Origin: an uncultured Actinomycetes bacterium
Lineage (GTDB): Bacteria; Actinomycetota; Thermoleophilia; Solirubrobacterales; Thermoleophilaceae
Assembly (NCBI GenBank): GCA_946481495.1
Contig: CAMLNW010000058.1
Span: forward strand, 1 to 12,285
Reading direction: 5' to 3'
Length of the DNA: 12,285 bases
Shown: positions 6,399 through 11,648 of the stretch, piece after piece
Layout of the letters: each line of letters opens with the position of its first letter
Numbering within the stretch: the first letter of the stretch is position 1
Made by a program: the position numbers and the translations under genes
The notes under the pieces: model-generated
What the model was told of the DNA's origin: nothing
Database searches by the model: none
The model's input: only the letters and a program-made list of their open reading frames with translations

Positions 6399-6518
6399 TT
6401 GCTCTCGCTCGAGGCGTTCAAGAAGAAGCCCCGCCGCACGCCGCGGGAGAAGATCGCCATTGCCAAGCGCTTCGGGATTGGGAGCACCGTGGGAGAGGCG
6501 ACTAGAACGCTCCTATAG
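6399..6518 (+). CDS. Possible 39-aa basic peptide (TTG start)
   Basis: This weak candidate starts with TTG, eight bases after GAAGG (6386-6390). The product is strongly basic (LEAFKKKPRRTPREKIAIAK) and ends RFGIGSTVGEATRTLL. The last part has the rhythm of a resolvase- or transposase-type helix-turn-helix (IAKRFGI-x-STV). It could be a short regulator, the remnant of a larger recombinase-like gene, or chance. The frame also extends upstream over the 64-aa gene to an ATG at 6267, but that part is low-complexity and looks non-coding. Confidence 0.22.
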   Translation: MLSLEAFKKKPRRTPREKIAIAKRFGIGSTVGEATRTLL

Positions 6519-6538
6519 CAAGAAAGAGATTCCATTGA

Positions 6539-6544
6539 TAAGCT
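6539..6544 (+). promoter_or_regulatory. Probable -10 for leaderless HTH gene
   Basis: TAAGCT, in the context ttgataagct, ends 7 nt before the ATG at 6551. This is the same spacing as at 6158-6163 and 5613-5618. No Shine-Dalgarno is present. Confidence 0.4.
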
Positions 6545-6550
6545 AGCTGC

Positions 6551-6883
6551 ATGGCTGAAGAGCGCGACTTCCTCGACGAGATGATTGCCGAGCGCAGTGC
6601 TCGCAATCCGAATTTCCCGGAGATGCTGGACGTGGCTCGGCGGCGGCGAGAGCTGCTGCGTGCTCTAGCGGCTCAGCGTACGAACCGCATGATCTCTCAG
6701 ACGCAGCTTGCCGCTGCCATGGGCACCTCCCAGTCGACTCTGGCGCGTCTCGAGACAACGGCCGCCGATACGAAGCTCTCGACGATCGAGCGCTACGCCC
6801 ATGCTTTGGGAATGTCCGTCCAATATCACCTGCTGGACGCTGAGCAGGGGGCGGGTGAGCCGGGCGTCGTAGTGCATCACTGA
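6551..6883 (+). CDS. XRE-family helix-turn-helix regulator (HigA-like)
   Basis: The 110-aa protein has an N-terminal helical arm (MAEERDFLDEMIAERSARNP) followed by an XRE/Cro-C1 domain at about residues 33-88. The HTH is visible as SQTQLAAAMGTSQSTLARLE with LSTIERYAHALGM behind it. This layout is common in actinobacterial antitoxin-type regulators paired with HigB/RelE-like toxins. No such toxin gene is next to it; its upstream neighbours are the 64-aa and 39-aa frames. It probably binds DNA as a dimer and represses its own promoter. Transcription ends at the hairpin six bases after the stop. The family call is strong; the antitoxin role is only context-based. Confidence 0.85.
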   Translation: MAEERDFLDEMIAERSARNPNFPEMLDVARRRRELLRALAAQRTNRMISQTQLAAAMGTSQSTLARLETTAADTKLSTIERYAHALGMSVQYHLLDAEQGAGEPGVVVHH

Positions 6884-6888
6884 ACGCG

Positions 6889-6912
6889 GAAGGCCCCGCG
6901 CGCGGGGCCTTC
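6889..6912 (+). terminator. Palindromic GC-rich hairpin after HTH gene
   Basis: A perfect 24-base palindrome, arms gaaggccccgcg/cgcggggccttc, starts six bases after the HTH gene stop. No U-tract follows, as is common in high-GC actinobacteria. Its 11-nt arms are identical to those of the hairpin at 8050-8075. Confidence 0.7.
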
Positions 6913-6916
6913 GCCA

Positions 6917-6949
6917 GTCAGCGCCCCCAACGCAACCTCGGCGAGGCCG
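6917..6949. repeat. Direct repeat, copy B (intergenic remnant)
   Basis: This is the second copy of the 33-bp repeat at 5991-6023, starting five bases after the hairpin at 6889-6912. On the minus strand it still reads GLAEVALGALTG in an open frame, but there is no rest of the gene around it, so it is a fragment. It may be an integration scar or the relic of a duplication. Confidence 0.9.
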
Positions 6950-7012
6950 CCGCATAGGCGCCTCGAGCAGCGTGGTACATATGCCATCCGGGTAAATCGT
7001 GAGACTGAACCG

Positions 7013-7768
7013 ATGCGCAGCCAGCGGTCATTGAGCAAGCGGGAGGTATCCCGGGCTGGTGACCATCTCGCAGCCCAATTTGCCCGGATGCGTCTGGGCG
7101 CGCGTAGTTCCCTCGTCGAGGATCGCGATTCCGACGACGTGTGGGCGCGTGGTGTCGTAGAGCGGTGGCGTGACGAGCACGTGGGTCCCATGTTGAACGT
7201 CTACGAGGCCGTGGAGAGGGCTGCTCCACCACTTGATCTCGGTGATAGCACGGTGATCGCCGTGTCCTATCGGCCCAAGCGGTTTGAGAGTACGGTCGAG
7301 AAGCTGACACGGGAGCCTGGCAAGCTGGCGGACATGGCCGATATCGGAGGGGTACGCGCAGTAGTGGACACACAGGACGATGTCGATCAGCTCCAGGAGC
7401 GATTGACTCGCTCCCTCGACGTACGGCGGGTTCGAGATTGGGCGCGGAATCCACGTTCGACCGGTTACCGAGCAGTTCATCTGCATGTGCGCGACGAGCG
7501 ATGCACGATCGAAGTTCAGCTTAGGACCCTGGGACAGGACGGTTGGGCGAACGTGGTGGAGGAGGAGAGCCGCATGAGCGGCGTGAACTACAAGGCTGGC
7601 GAGGGGGACGAAAACGTGCTTGCGTTCTTTAGGGCGCTCGCCGACCTTTTCGGTGCCGTCGAGCTTGGCGAAAGTCATCCTGACTTGGCGGAACGACTCC
7701 AGACCACATACAGACAAGCCAGGTATCAGTTGAACATTCCGACTCTTCTAGACTTGAGCCATGAGTAA
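7013..7768 (+). CDS. RelA/SpoT-domain protein (stand-alone alarmone synthetase-like)
   Basis: The 251-aa product contains a complete RelA/SpoT nucleotide pyrophosphokinase domain at about residues 75-195. It has SYRPKRFESTVEKL (R87, K89, K97; ATP-side motif), MADIGGVRAVV (D110, R115), RSTGYRAVHLHV (Y152, H156; GTP/GDP stacking loop) and IEVQLRT followed by WA (E167, Q169, R171; catalytic glutamate motif). There is no HD hydrolase, TGS or ACT domain, so it would make but not degrade (p)ppGpp-like products. The N-terminal 70 residues are helical and unrecognised. Small enzymes of this fold include housekeeping synthetases and the toxSAS toxins; the linked small gene fits the latter but does not prove it. 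The start is uncertain because no strong ribosome site precedes 7013. Its last 8 nt overlap the 85-aa gene. Confidence 0.85.
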   Translation: MRSQRSLSKREVSRAGDHLAAQFARMRLGARSSLVEDRDSDDVWARGVVERWRDEHVGPMLNVYEAVERAAPPLDLGDSTVIAVSYRPKRFESTVEKLTREPGKLADMADIGGVRAVVDTQDDVDQLQERLTRSLDVRRVRDWARNPRSTGYRAVHLHVRDERCTIEVQLRTLGQDGWANVVEEESRMSGVNYKAGEGDENVLAFFRALADLFGAVELGESHPDLAERLQTTYRQARYQLNIPTLLDLSHE

Positions 7769-8018
7769 GCGAGAAGAGCACCTCTTCCTGATCGTCTTCG
7801 ATCGGCGGACTGGCGAAGCGGCGGTCGAAGATCTTGGGACCGATGTCGCCTCCGCTATGAATGCTTATCGCGCATGCGAGCACCGGATGGCTGGGCGCGC
7901 GGGCATAGAGGTTGCGCTCTTAGGGTCATCGTCGGAGGCGACCCTCAGGCGTACCCATTCAAGCTACTTTGGGGCTGCAGGTGGACTTGGTCCAGCGATA
8001 ACCGTCGCCAGGGCTTAA
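7761..8018 (+). CDS. 85-aa partner of the RelA/SpoT-domain protein
   Basis: The ATG lies inside the end of the RelA-domain gene (ATGAGTAA, 8-nt overlap), so translation is very likely coupled. The product begins MSKREEHLFLIVFDRRTGEA, has a helical middle (SAMNAYRACEHRM) and then EVALLGSSSEATLRRTHSSY followed by FGAAGGLG. This suggests a small alpha/beta fold with two strands around a helix. I have the impression of similar small proteins in Actinobacteria but cannot name a family. The overlap suggests it binds, neutralises or modulates the synthetase; that is inference. Transcription ends at the hairpin 8050-8075. Confidence 0.7.
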   Translation: MSKREEHLFLIVFDRRTGEAAVEDLGTDVASAMNAYRACEHRMAGRAGIEVALLGSSSEATLRRTHSSYFGAAGGLGPAITVARA

Positions 8019-8049
8019 CTACCTGCCGAGGAAGCCCTCGCGAAACGTA

Positions 8050-8075
8050 GAAGGCCCCGCATTTGCGGGGCCTTC
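8050..8075. terminator. Bidirectional terminator hairpin
   Basis: An 11-bp perfect stem (gaaggccccgc/gcggggccttc) with loop attt sits between the 85-aa gene (plus strand) and the 3' end of tRNA-Leu (minus strand). It can serve both. The arms match those at 6889-6912. Confidence 0.8.
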
Positions 8076-8080
8076 CGTAA

Positions 8081-8166
<86 letters not shown>

Positions 8167-8179
8167 TCGAGGGGCGGTG

Positions 8180-8185
8180 AGTATA
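8180..8185 (-). promoter_or_regulatory. -10 of the tRNA-Leu promoter
   Basis: TATACT (complement of 8180-8185) lies 13 nt before the mature tRNA 5' end, which would give a leader of about 7 nt. The -35 region is weak. It is divergent from the lexA promoter. Confidence 0.55.
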
Positions 8186-8203
8186 TCCGTGCGGGGTTCG
8201 GGC

Positions 8204-8231
8204 TTGATTCCGTCCGGCGAGGGGGTAGTCT
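8204..8231 (+). promoter_or_regulatory. lexA promoter
   Basis: TTGATT (8204-8209), 16 bp and TAGTCT (8226-8231) precede the SOS box directly, so LexA bound there would cover the transcription start near 8238. Confidence 0.6.
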
Positions 8232-8233
8232 TA

Positions 8234-8247
8234 CGAACACATGTTCG
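8234..8247. promoter_or_regulatory. LexA operator (SOS box)
   Basis: CGAAC-ACAT-GTTCG is a perfect match to the Gram-positive/actinobacterial SOS box CGAAC-N4-GTTCG. It lies just after the -10 and 43 nt before the lexA start, so lexA is autoregulated and induced by DNA damage. Confidence 0.93.
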
Positions 8248-8289
8248 GATCAGACGACAACCGGCCAGCGAGAACGGGAGCCTGAGACC

Positions 8290-8910
8290 GTGGACTTGAA
8301 CCTGACCAAGCGCCAGCAGGAGATCTTCGACTTCATCAAGCGCTACTCGGCCAAGCATGGCTATCCGCCTACGGTGCGCGACATCGGCAAGGCGATCGGT
8401 CTGACGTCCTCGTCGACCGTGCACGCCCATCTGGCCAATCTCGAGAAGGTCGGGCTGCTGCGGCGCGACCCGAGCAAGCCGCGAGCGATCGAGCTGCTGG
8501 TCGACCGCGCCAAGCAGGCGGTCGGCGGGGCGGGGGGCCTGCCGATCGTCGGTCAGGTCGCCGCGGGCTCGCCGGTGCTGGCCGAGGAGAACGTCGAGGA
8601 GTACGTCGAGGTTCCGCAGATCGCCGGCGGCGACCAGGGCGACTACCTGCTGCGGATCACCGGCGACTCGATGATCGACGCCGGGATCCACGACGGCGAC
8701 CACGTCGCGGTCCACAGCCAGGAGACGGCGCGCGACGGCGAGATCGTCGTGGCGCTGGTCGGCGAGGACTCCGAGGCGACGGTCAAGCGCTTCTTCAGGG
8801 AGGCCGACCACATCCGTCTGCAGCCGGAGAACGACGCCTACGAGCCGATCCGCAGCCAGGAGGTCGCGATCGTCGGCAAGGTGGTCGGTGTCCTGCGGAG
8901 GGTCTCATGA
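8290..8910 (+). CDS. lexA: LexA SOS repressor
   Basis: The 206-aa product starts at GTG, nine bases after GGGAG. The N-terminal winged-helix DNA-binding domain reads LTKRQQEIFDFIKRY and GYPPTVRDIGKAIGLTSSST, with VHAHLANLEKVGLLRR. After a short linker comes the S24 peptidase domain. The self-cleavage site is A92-G93 (GQVAAGSP), the catalytic serine is S127 (TGDSMIDAGI) and the lysine is K166 (ATVKRFF). RecA-stimulated self-cleavage would derepress the SOS regulon. All key residues and the normal length are present. The SOS box at 8234-8247 shows autoregulation. The frame stays open upstream to 8080, but that part crosses the operator and the tRNA gene and is not coding. The stop overlaps an ATGA that opens a mini-ORF. 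Confidence 0.96.
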   Translation: MDLNLTKRQQEIFDFIKRYSAKHGYPPTVRDIGKAIGLTSSSTVHAHLANLEKVGLLRRDPSKPRAIELLVDRAKQAVGGAGGLPIVGQVAAGSPVLAEENVEEYVEVPQIAGGDQGDYLLRITGDSMIDAGIHDGDHVAVHSQETARDGEIVVALVGEDSEATVKRFFREADHIRLQPENDAYEPIRSQEVAIVGKVVGVLRRVS

Positions 8911-8930
8911 GTACTGAGGGGCCGGCATGA
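8907..8930 (+). CDS. Seven-codon mini-ORF linking lexA and the zinc-ribbon gene
   Basis: ATG AGT ACT GAG GGG CCG GCA TGA encodes MSTEGPA. Its ATG overlaps the lexA stop (ATGA), and its stop overlaps the ATG of the next gene (ATGA). GGAGG at 8897-8901 is well placed for it, and GAGGGG inside it serves the next gene. It may be a coupling device that passes ribosomes from lexA to the zinc-ribbon gene, or simply an accident of tight spacing. Confidence 0.3.
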   Translation: MSTEGPA

Positions 8931-9211
8931 CATCCGCGACCGCCACGGAGTGGGTGACCGACCGGTTCTCGCAAGCTTGGGGGGAGGGCTCCGCACTACG
9001 CGGAGGTTCGGGCGACGACCTGATGCGCCGTCGTCTGGCCGGGCATCCGGCCCGCCCCGTCGGTGGCGGCAGGCTCACGCTCGAGCAGCGGCTCGACAGC
9101 GTCTGGGAGGGTCTGCGCGCCGACGGGGTGGCCGAGTGCCCGGTCTGCCACGGCCGGATGGAGGGATCCGGCCCCATTCGCTGTCGCGACTGCGGCAGCG
9201 AGCTCGCTTAG
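8927..9211 (+). CDS. Small zinc-ribbon protein
   Basis: The 94-aa protein has an N-terminal helical part with Gly/Arg-rich stretches (EWVTDRFSQAWGEGSALRGG; DDLMRRRLAGHPA) and a helix LTLEQRLDSVWEGLRADG. A C-terminal zinc ribbon follows with CPVC (residues 71-74) and CRDC (85-88), spaced for one structural zinc. The start is preceded by GAGGGG. It lies 16 nt after lexA on the same strand and is probably SOS-co-transcribed. I know no function; zinc ribbons of this size bind nucleic acid or protein partners. Confidence 0.72.
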   Translation: MTSATATEWVTDRFSQAWGEGSALRGGSGDDLMRRRLAGHPARPVGGGRLTLEQRLDSVWEGLRADGVAECPVCHGRMEGSGPIRCRDCGSELA

Positions 9212-9258
9212 CCCTGGTCGCCCGCGACCACCGGCATCGCGCGGCGCTGCTTCCCGCC

Positions 9259-9264
9259 TAACAT
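9259..9264 (+). promoter_or_regulatory. -10 of the rnpB promoter
   Basis: TAACAT lies 7 nt before the likely RNase P RNA start (about 9268-9271). No consensus -35 is seen. A small hairpin (tggtcg/cgacca, 9215-9220/9225-9230) between the zinc-ribbon stop and this site may end the lexA transcript. Confidence 0.45.
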
Positions 9265-9267
9265 TTG

Positions 9268-9640
9268 TTCGGCTGGTAAGCAGCCGCGGGCGCCGGAGAG
9301 AAAACCGGCGTTCGAGGAAAGTCCGGACACCACAGAGCAGGGCGGTCGGGGAACCGACCCGGGGAAACCCGCGGGAAAGTGCCACAGAAATACACCGCCT
9401 AAGCGACGGGCTCGCCCGTCGCCGGCAAGGGTGAAATGGTGCGGTAAGAGCGCACCGGCGCCGTGGCGACACGGCGGCCAGGTAAACCCCGCCCGGTGCA
9501 AGGCCAAGCAGGGACGTCGACGCTGCTCGCCGAGTCCCAGGTAGGCCGCAGGAGCCGCAAGGCCCGCCCAGCGCCGCCCCAAGCGGCAACGGGCAGACGG
9601 ATGGTTGCTCACGACAGAATCCGGCTTATAGCCAGCTAAC
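9268..9640 (+). ncRNA. rnpB: RNase P RNA, class A
   Basis: This is the catalytic RNA of RNase P, which removes tRNA 5' leaders. Conserved blocks appear in order: GAGGAAAGTCCGGACACCAC, then agagcagggcggt; gccacagaaatacaccgcc; GGGTGAAATGGTGCGGTAAG with agcgcaccgg; CCAGGTAAACCCC; and near the 3' end GACAGAATCCGGCTTATAG. Helix P1 can be drawn between gtt-ggctgg at the 5' end (about 9267-9276) and ccagct-aac at the 3' end (9632-9640). A strong intrinsic terminator follows at once. The length (about 373 nt) fits bacterial class A. The exact 5' end is uncertain by a few bases. Confidence 0.96.
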
Positions 9641-9668
9641 GAAAAGGCCCGCTCAGGCGGGCCTTTTC
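9641..9668 (+). terminator. rnpB intrinsic terminator
   Basis: A 12-bp perfect stem (gaaaaggcccgc/gcgggccttttc) with loop tcag starts directly after helix P1 of RNase P RNA. The TTTT in the descending arm supplies the U-tract. Confidence 0.9.
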
Positions 9669-9723
9669 TATCTGCCGTGATGGGTATAGGTTGCGCAGAG
9701 AACGAGCAAGGAGGAGGGGTCTG

Positions 9724-10230
9724 ATGACCACGGAGTCCGTATCGCCGGATGAGCAGCGTTCGACCGTCTTCGACGATGTCGCCTATTGGTTGACGATCGC
9801 GTCGGTGTACTTCCTCGTCGGGGTGTTGTTCTTCTACTCTGGCAAGGAGAAGCTGTTCGACGGCGACGGGAAGGCGCCGCCCGGGATCGAGAAGCAGTTC
9901 GAGGGCACGTTCGTCGCGACGTTCCCGGGCGTGGACGCGCTTTGGGCGATCCTCTCGGTGCTGGAGTTCGCGATCTTCGTGATCCTCGTGGTCAGTCTGA
10001 TCAGAGGCGAGTTCCTGCCCAGCCGGCGCAAGAGCGTCCTGCTCGTGGGGCTCACGCTCGCGCTGTTCACGTTCGCCTGCCTCTCCTTCGGGCAGACGTC
10101 GACCGGCAACAACGAGGGAACGGCCTCGATCTACAACTACTTCGGCGCGACGGCGATCGTGATCGTCCTTGTCCTGCTGCTACCGCCCAACCGTCCGCGC
10201 GACTGGCTGAGCGGGTTCGTCAGGCGCTAG
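9724..10230 (+). CDS. DoxX-like four-helix membrane protein
   Basis: The 168-aa protein starts at the ATG six bases after a strong AAGGAGGAGGGG site; an in-frame upstream extension to 9691 would include that site and is rejected. Four membrane segments lie at about residues 21-39 (YWLTIASVYFLVGVLFFYSG), 72-93, 104-122 and 137-154. After helix 1 comes KEKLFDGDGKAPPGIEKQFE, a charged loop of the kind seen in DoxX/MauE-like proteins (YSGKEKL ... FPGVDALW). Such proteins are often linked to redox or quinone chemistry, but no function is established here. The gene is alone between the rnpB terminator and the next promoter. TAGGTT near 9686 may be its -10. Confidence 0.75.
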   Translation: MTTESVSPDEQRSTVFDDVAYWLTIASVYFLVGVLFFYSGKEKLFDGDGKAPPGIEKQFEGTFVATFPGVDALWAILSVLEFAIFVILVVSLIRGEFLPSRRKSVLLVGLTLALFTFACLSFGQTSTGNNEGTASIYNYFGATAIVIVLVLLLPPNRPRDWLSGFVRR

Positions 10231-10258
10231 TTGGACGTCCGTTTGGCTCACTTAACAT
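10231..10258 (+). promoter_or_regulatory. Promoter of the PKD-like protein gene
   Basis: TTGGAC (10231-10236), 16 bp and TAACAT (10253-10258) begin right after the stop of the DoxX-like gene. Transcription would start about 10265, two bases before the ATG at 10267, so the mRNA is nearly leaderless. This also argues against a start further upstream. Confidence 0.6.
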
Positions 10259-10266
10259 GGCCGCGG

Positions 10267-11472
10267 ATGCCGTCCCTCTTCCGACTGGCGTTTTGCCTCT
10301 CGCTCGGGGCCGTGGTCGCAGCCGCGTTTTTCGGAACCGCGGCTGCCCAGGCTGGGGTGGAAGTCGTTATCCAGCCTCCAGGTAAGTCGAACCCGGGCAG
10401 CATCTCTACGGATGAGGTTCCCCCGGACGTCTCGGACAAGACATACAGGGTGTTGTCCGGCGGGGGCGCCAAAGAGGTGAAGGTCGCGGCTGGCGTGTCC
10501 CTGCGCGCTTTGCTGGATGCCACAGGCACGAACGGCGAGTACGCGACGATCGAGATCCCGCGCGGCCCTGGTTCATCCCTCTTGCTGAGGAAAGGGCAGG
10601 TCGAGAACCGCGTGGCTCAGCCAGTTTTCTTCGCTGACGCCCAGGGGCGAATGAGATTCATCTGGCCGACTGCTGACGGCAGCGCGATCCCCGCGCGGAA
10701 CTTCTTTGCGGTCCCCTCAATCATCTCCCTGCTGCAGCGAGCGCAGCAGCGCTTGAGGGTCGAGATCAGTCCGAAGAGCAAGACGATTAAGCCCGGTGGA
10801 ACGGTGACCTTCCGGGCTAAGACGAGCGGAGACAGGCCTGGCGAGACGGTCGTCTACTACTGGTGGCTGACCGACGACAAGAAGCCGCGTCTTGGCAGCG
10901 AGGAGTACGTCCACGACTTCCCTGAGAAGGAGGGCGTCTACGGGGTCCACGTCTCCGCCGTCATCGAGGGTGCTGGAGTCAGCGATAGGGGCTACGCAAA
11001 GATCACTGTCGGCGATCCGGACGGCAAGGGGGATGAGGAGCAGACCGACCCAGAAGATCCAACGCCTGGCTCCGGGACGCCGGGCAATTCCTCGCCATCG
11101 CCGTACACGCCATCAACGGGGTCGGTTTCGCCTCCGAGCCCGATGCCGATTCCCGCGGCTCCGACTCCGACTCCGACTCCGACTTCACCTCCCGAGCCGA
11201 AGGACTCGCCTGACGTACCGATCTCAGGGACGACCGTCGAGGGCAACCTGCTCGCCGACGCCAGCGATCCGCCGCCGAGCAACATCCTCGAATCCGCCGT
11301 GCAGGCCGCGCGTGACGGCAACCCTGGCGAGGCCAACGACGCCGACATAGGTGTGCCCGAGGCAGCGCTCAGCATCGCCTGTGCGCTTGCCCTTCTCGCC
11401 CTCGGCGCCGCCATCGAGAACCGGCAGGGCCGCCGCCTGTCGCTCGGGAAGCTGCGGCTCGTAAACCGCTAG
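10267..11472 (+). CDS. Secreted PKD/Ig-like protein with Pro-rich stalk and C-terminal membrane anchor
   Basis: The 401-aa product begins with a signal peptide (MPSLFRLAFCLSLGAVVAAA, cleavage near AAA-QAG about residue 27). Residues 30-160 form an unrecognised domain with TYRVLSGGGAKEVKVAAG and RMRFIWPTADGSAIPARNFF. A PKD/Ig-like beta-sandwich lies at about 162-248 (SKTIKPGGTVTFRAKTSG; YYWWLTDDKK; VYGVHVSAVIEG). A Pro/Ser/Thr-rich stalk follows at about 255-318, including TPTPTPT encoded by four ccgact repeats (11161-11184). A transmembrane helix near 366-384 (ALSIACALALLALGAAI) and a basic cytoplasmic tail (ENRQGRRLSLGKLRLVNR) end the chain. This is a type I membrane topology with the PKD domain held away from the cell. 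The ligand is unknown. Terminator and promoter place it in its own unit. Confidence 0.78.
   Translation: MPSLFRLAFCLSLGAVVAAAFFGTAAAQAGVEVVIQPPGKSNPGSISTDEVPPDVSDKTYRVLSGGGAKEVKVAAGVSLRALLDATGTNGEYATIEIPRGPGSSLLLRKGQVENRVAQPVFFADAQGRMRFIWPTADGSAIPARNFFAVPSIISLLQRAQQRLRVEISPKSKTIKPGGTVTFRAKTSGDRPGETVVYYWWLTDDKKPRLGSEEYVHDFPEKEGVYGVHVSAVIEGAGVSDRGYAKITVGDPDGKGDEEQTDPEDPTPGSGTPGNSSPSPYTPSTGSVSPPSPMPIPAAPTPTPTPTSPPEPKDSPDVPISGTTVEGNLLADASDPPPSNILESAVQAARDGNPGEANDADIGVPEAALSIACALALLALGAAIENRQGRRLSLGKLRLVNR
11161..11184. repeat. Hexanucleotide microsatellite, four ccgact units
   Basis: Four perfect tandem ccgact units encode the Thr-Pro alternation of the stalk. Slippage would change stalk length by two residues per unit without breaking the frame. 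Confidence 0.9.
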
Positions 11473-11482
11473 CCAGGCGGAA

Positions 11483-11509
11483 CGGGCCCCGCCCAGTGGG
11501 TGGGGCCCG
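11483..11509 (+). terminator. Hairpin terminator after PKD-like gene
   Basis: A 12-bp GC-rich stem with one G-U pair (cgggccccgccc/gggtggggcccg, loop agt) starts 11 bases after the stop. No long U-tract follows. Confidence 0.75.
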
Positions 11510-11594
11510 CCCCTGATTTACACAGCCGCACCAGCCCTACCGCCGGCCGGCAAGTCGATACTCCCCGCTCCGCAGGACGTTGAATCGCATATCT

Positions 11595-11639
11595 GCCATT
11601 CGGCTGAAAATGGCTCTCGTCGGCGCGGACGGATAGAGT
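11595..11639 (+). promoter_or_regulatory. Cytochrome gene promoter with inverted repeat
   Basis: TAGAGT (11634-11639) is a probable -10, 9 nt before the ATG at 11649. The inverted repeat gccatt/aatggc (11595-11600/11609-11614, 8-nt spacer) lies over the expected -35 region and could be an operator. The remainder of the 11510-11594 interval shows nothing I can name. Confidence 0.4.
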
Positions 11640-11648
11640 CTCGGCGCG

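Noticed and set aside
6877..7191. Minus-strand frame containing GGLAEVALGALTG
   Set aside because: Only the 33-bp repeat portion resembles a protein; the rest is antisense to the RelA gene and runs through the terminator. Treated as a repeat remnant, not a gene.
7028..7717. 229-aa minus-strand frame antisense to the RelA-domain gene
   Set aside because: The plus strand encodes a well-recognised synthetase domain; this frame has no motif.
8996..9612. Minus-strand frames of 197 and 134 aa across the rnpB locus
   Set aside because: They cover RNase P RNA and the zinc-ribbon gene; no ribosome sites or domains.
10231..10266. Upstream TTG start for the PKD-like protein
   Set aside because: The TTG is the first part of the -35 element; the ATG at 10267 directly begins a signal peptide.
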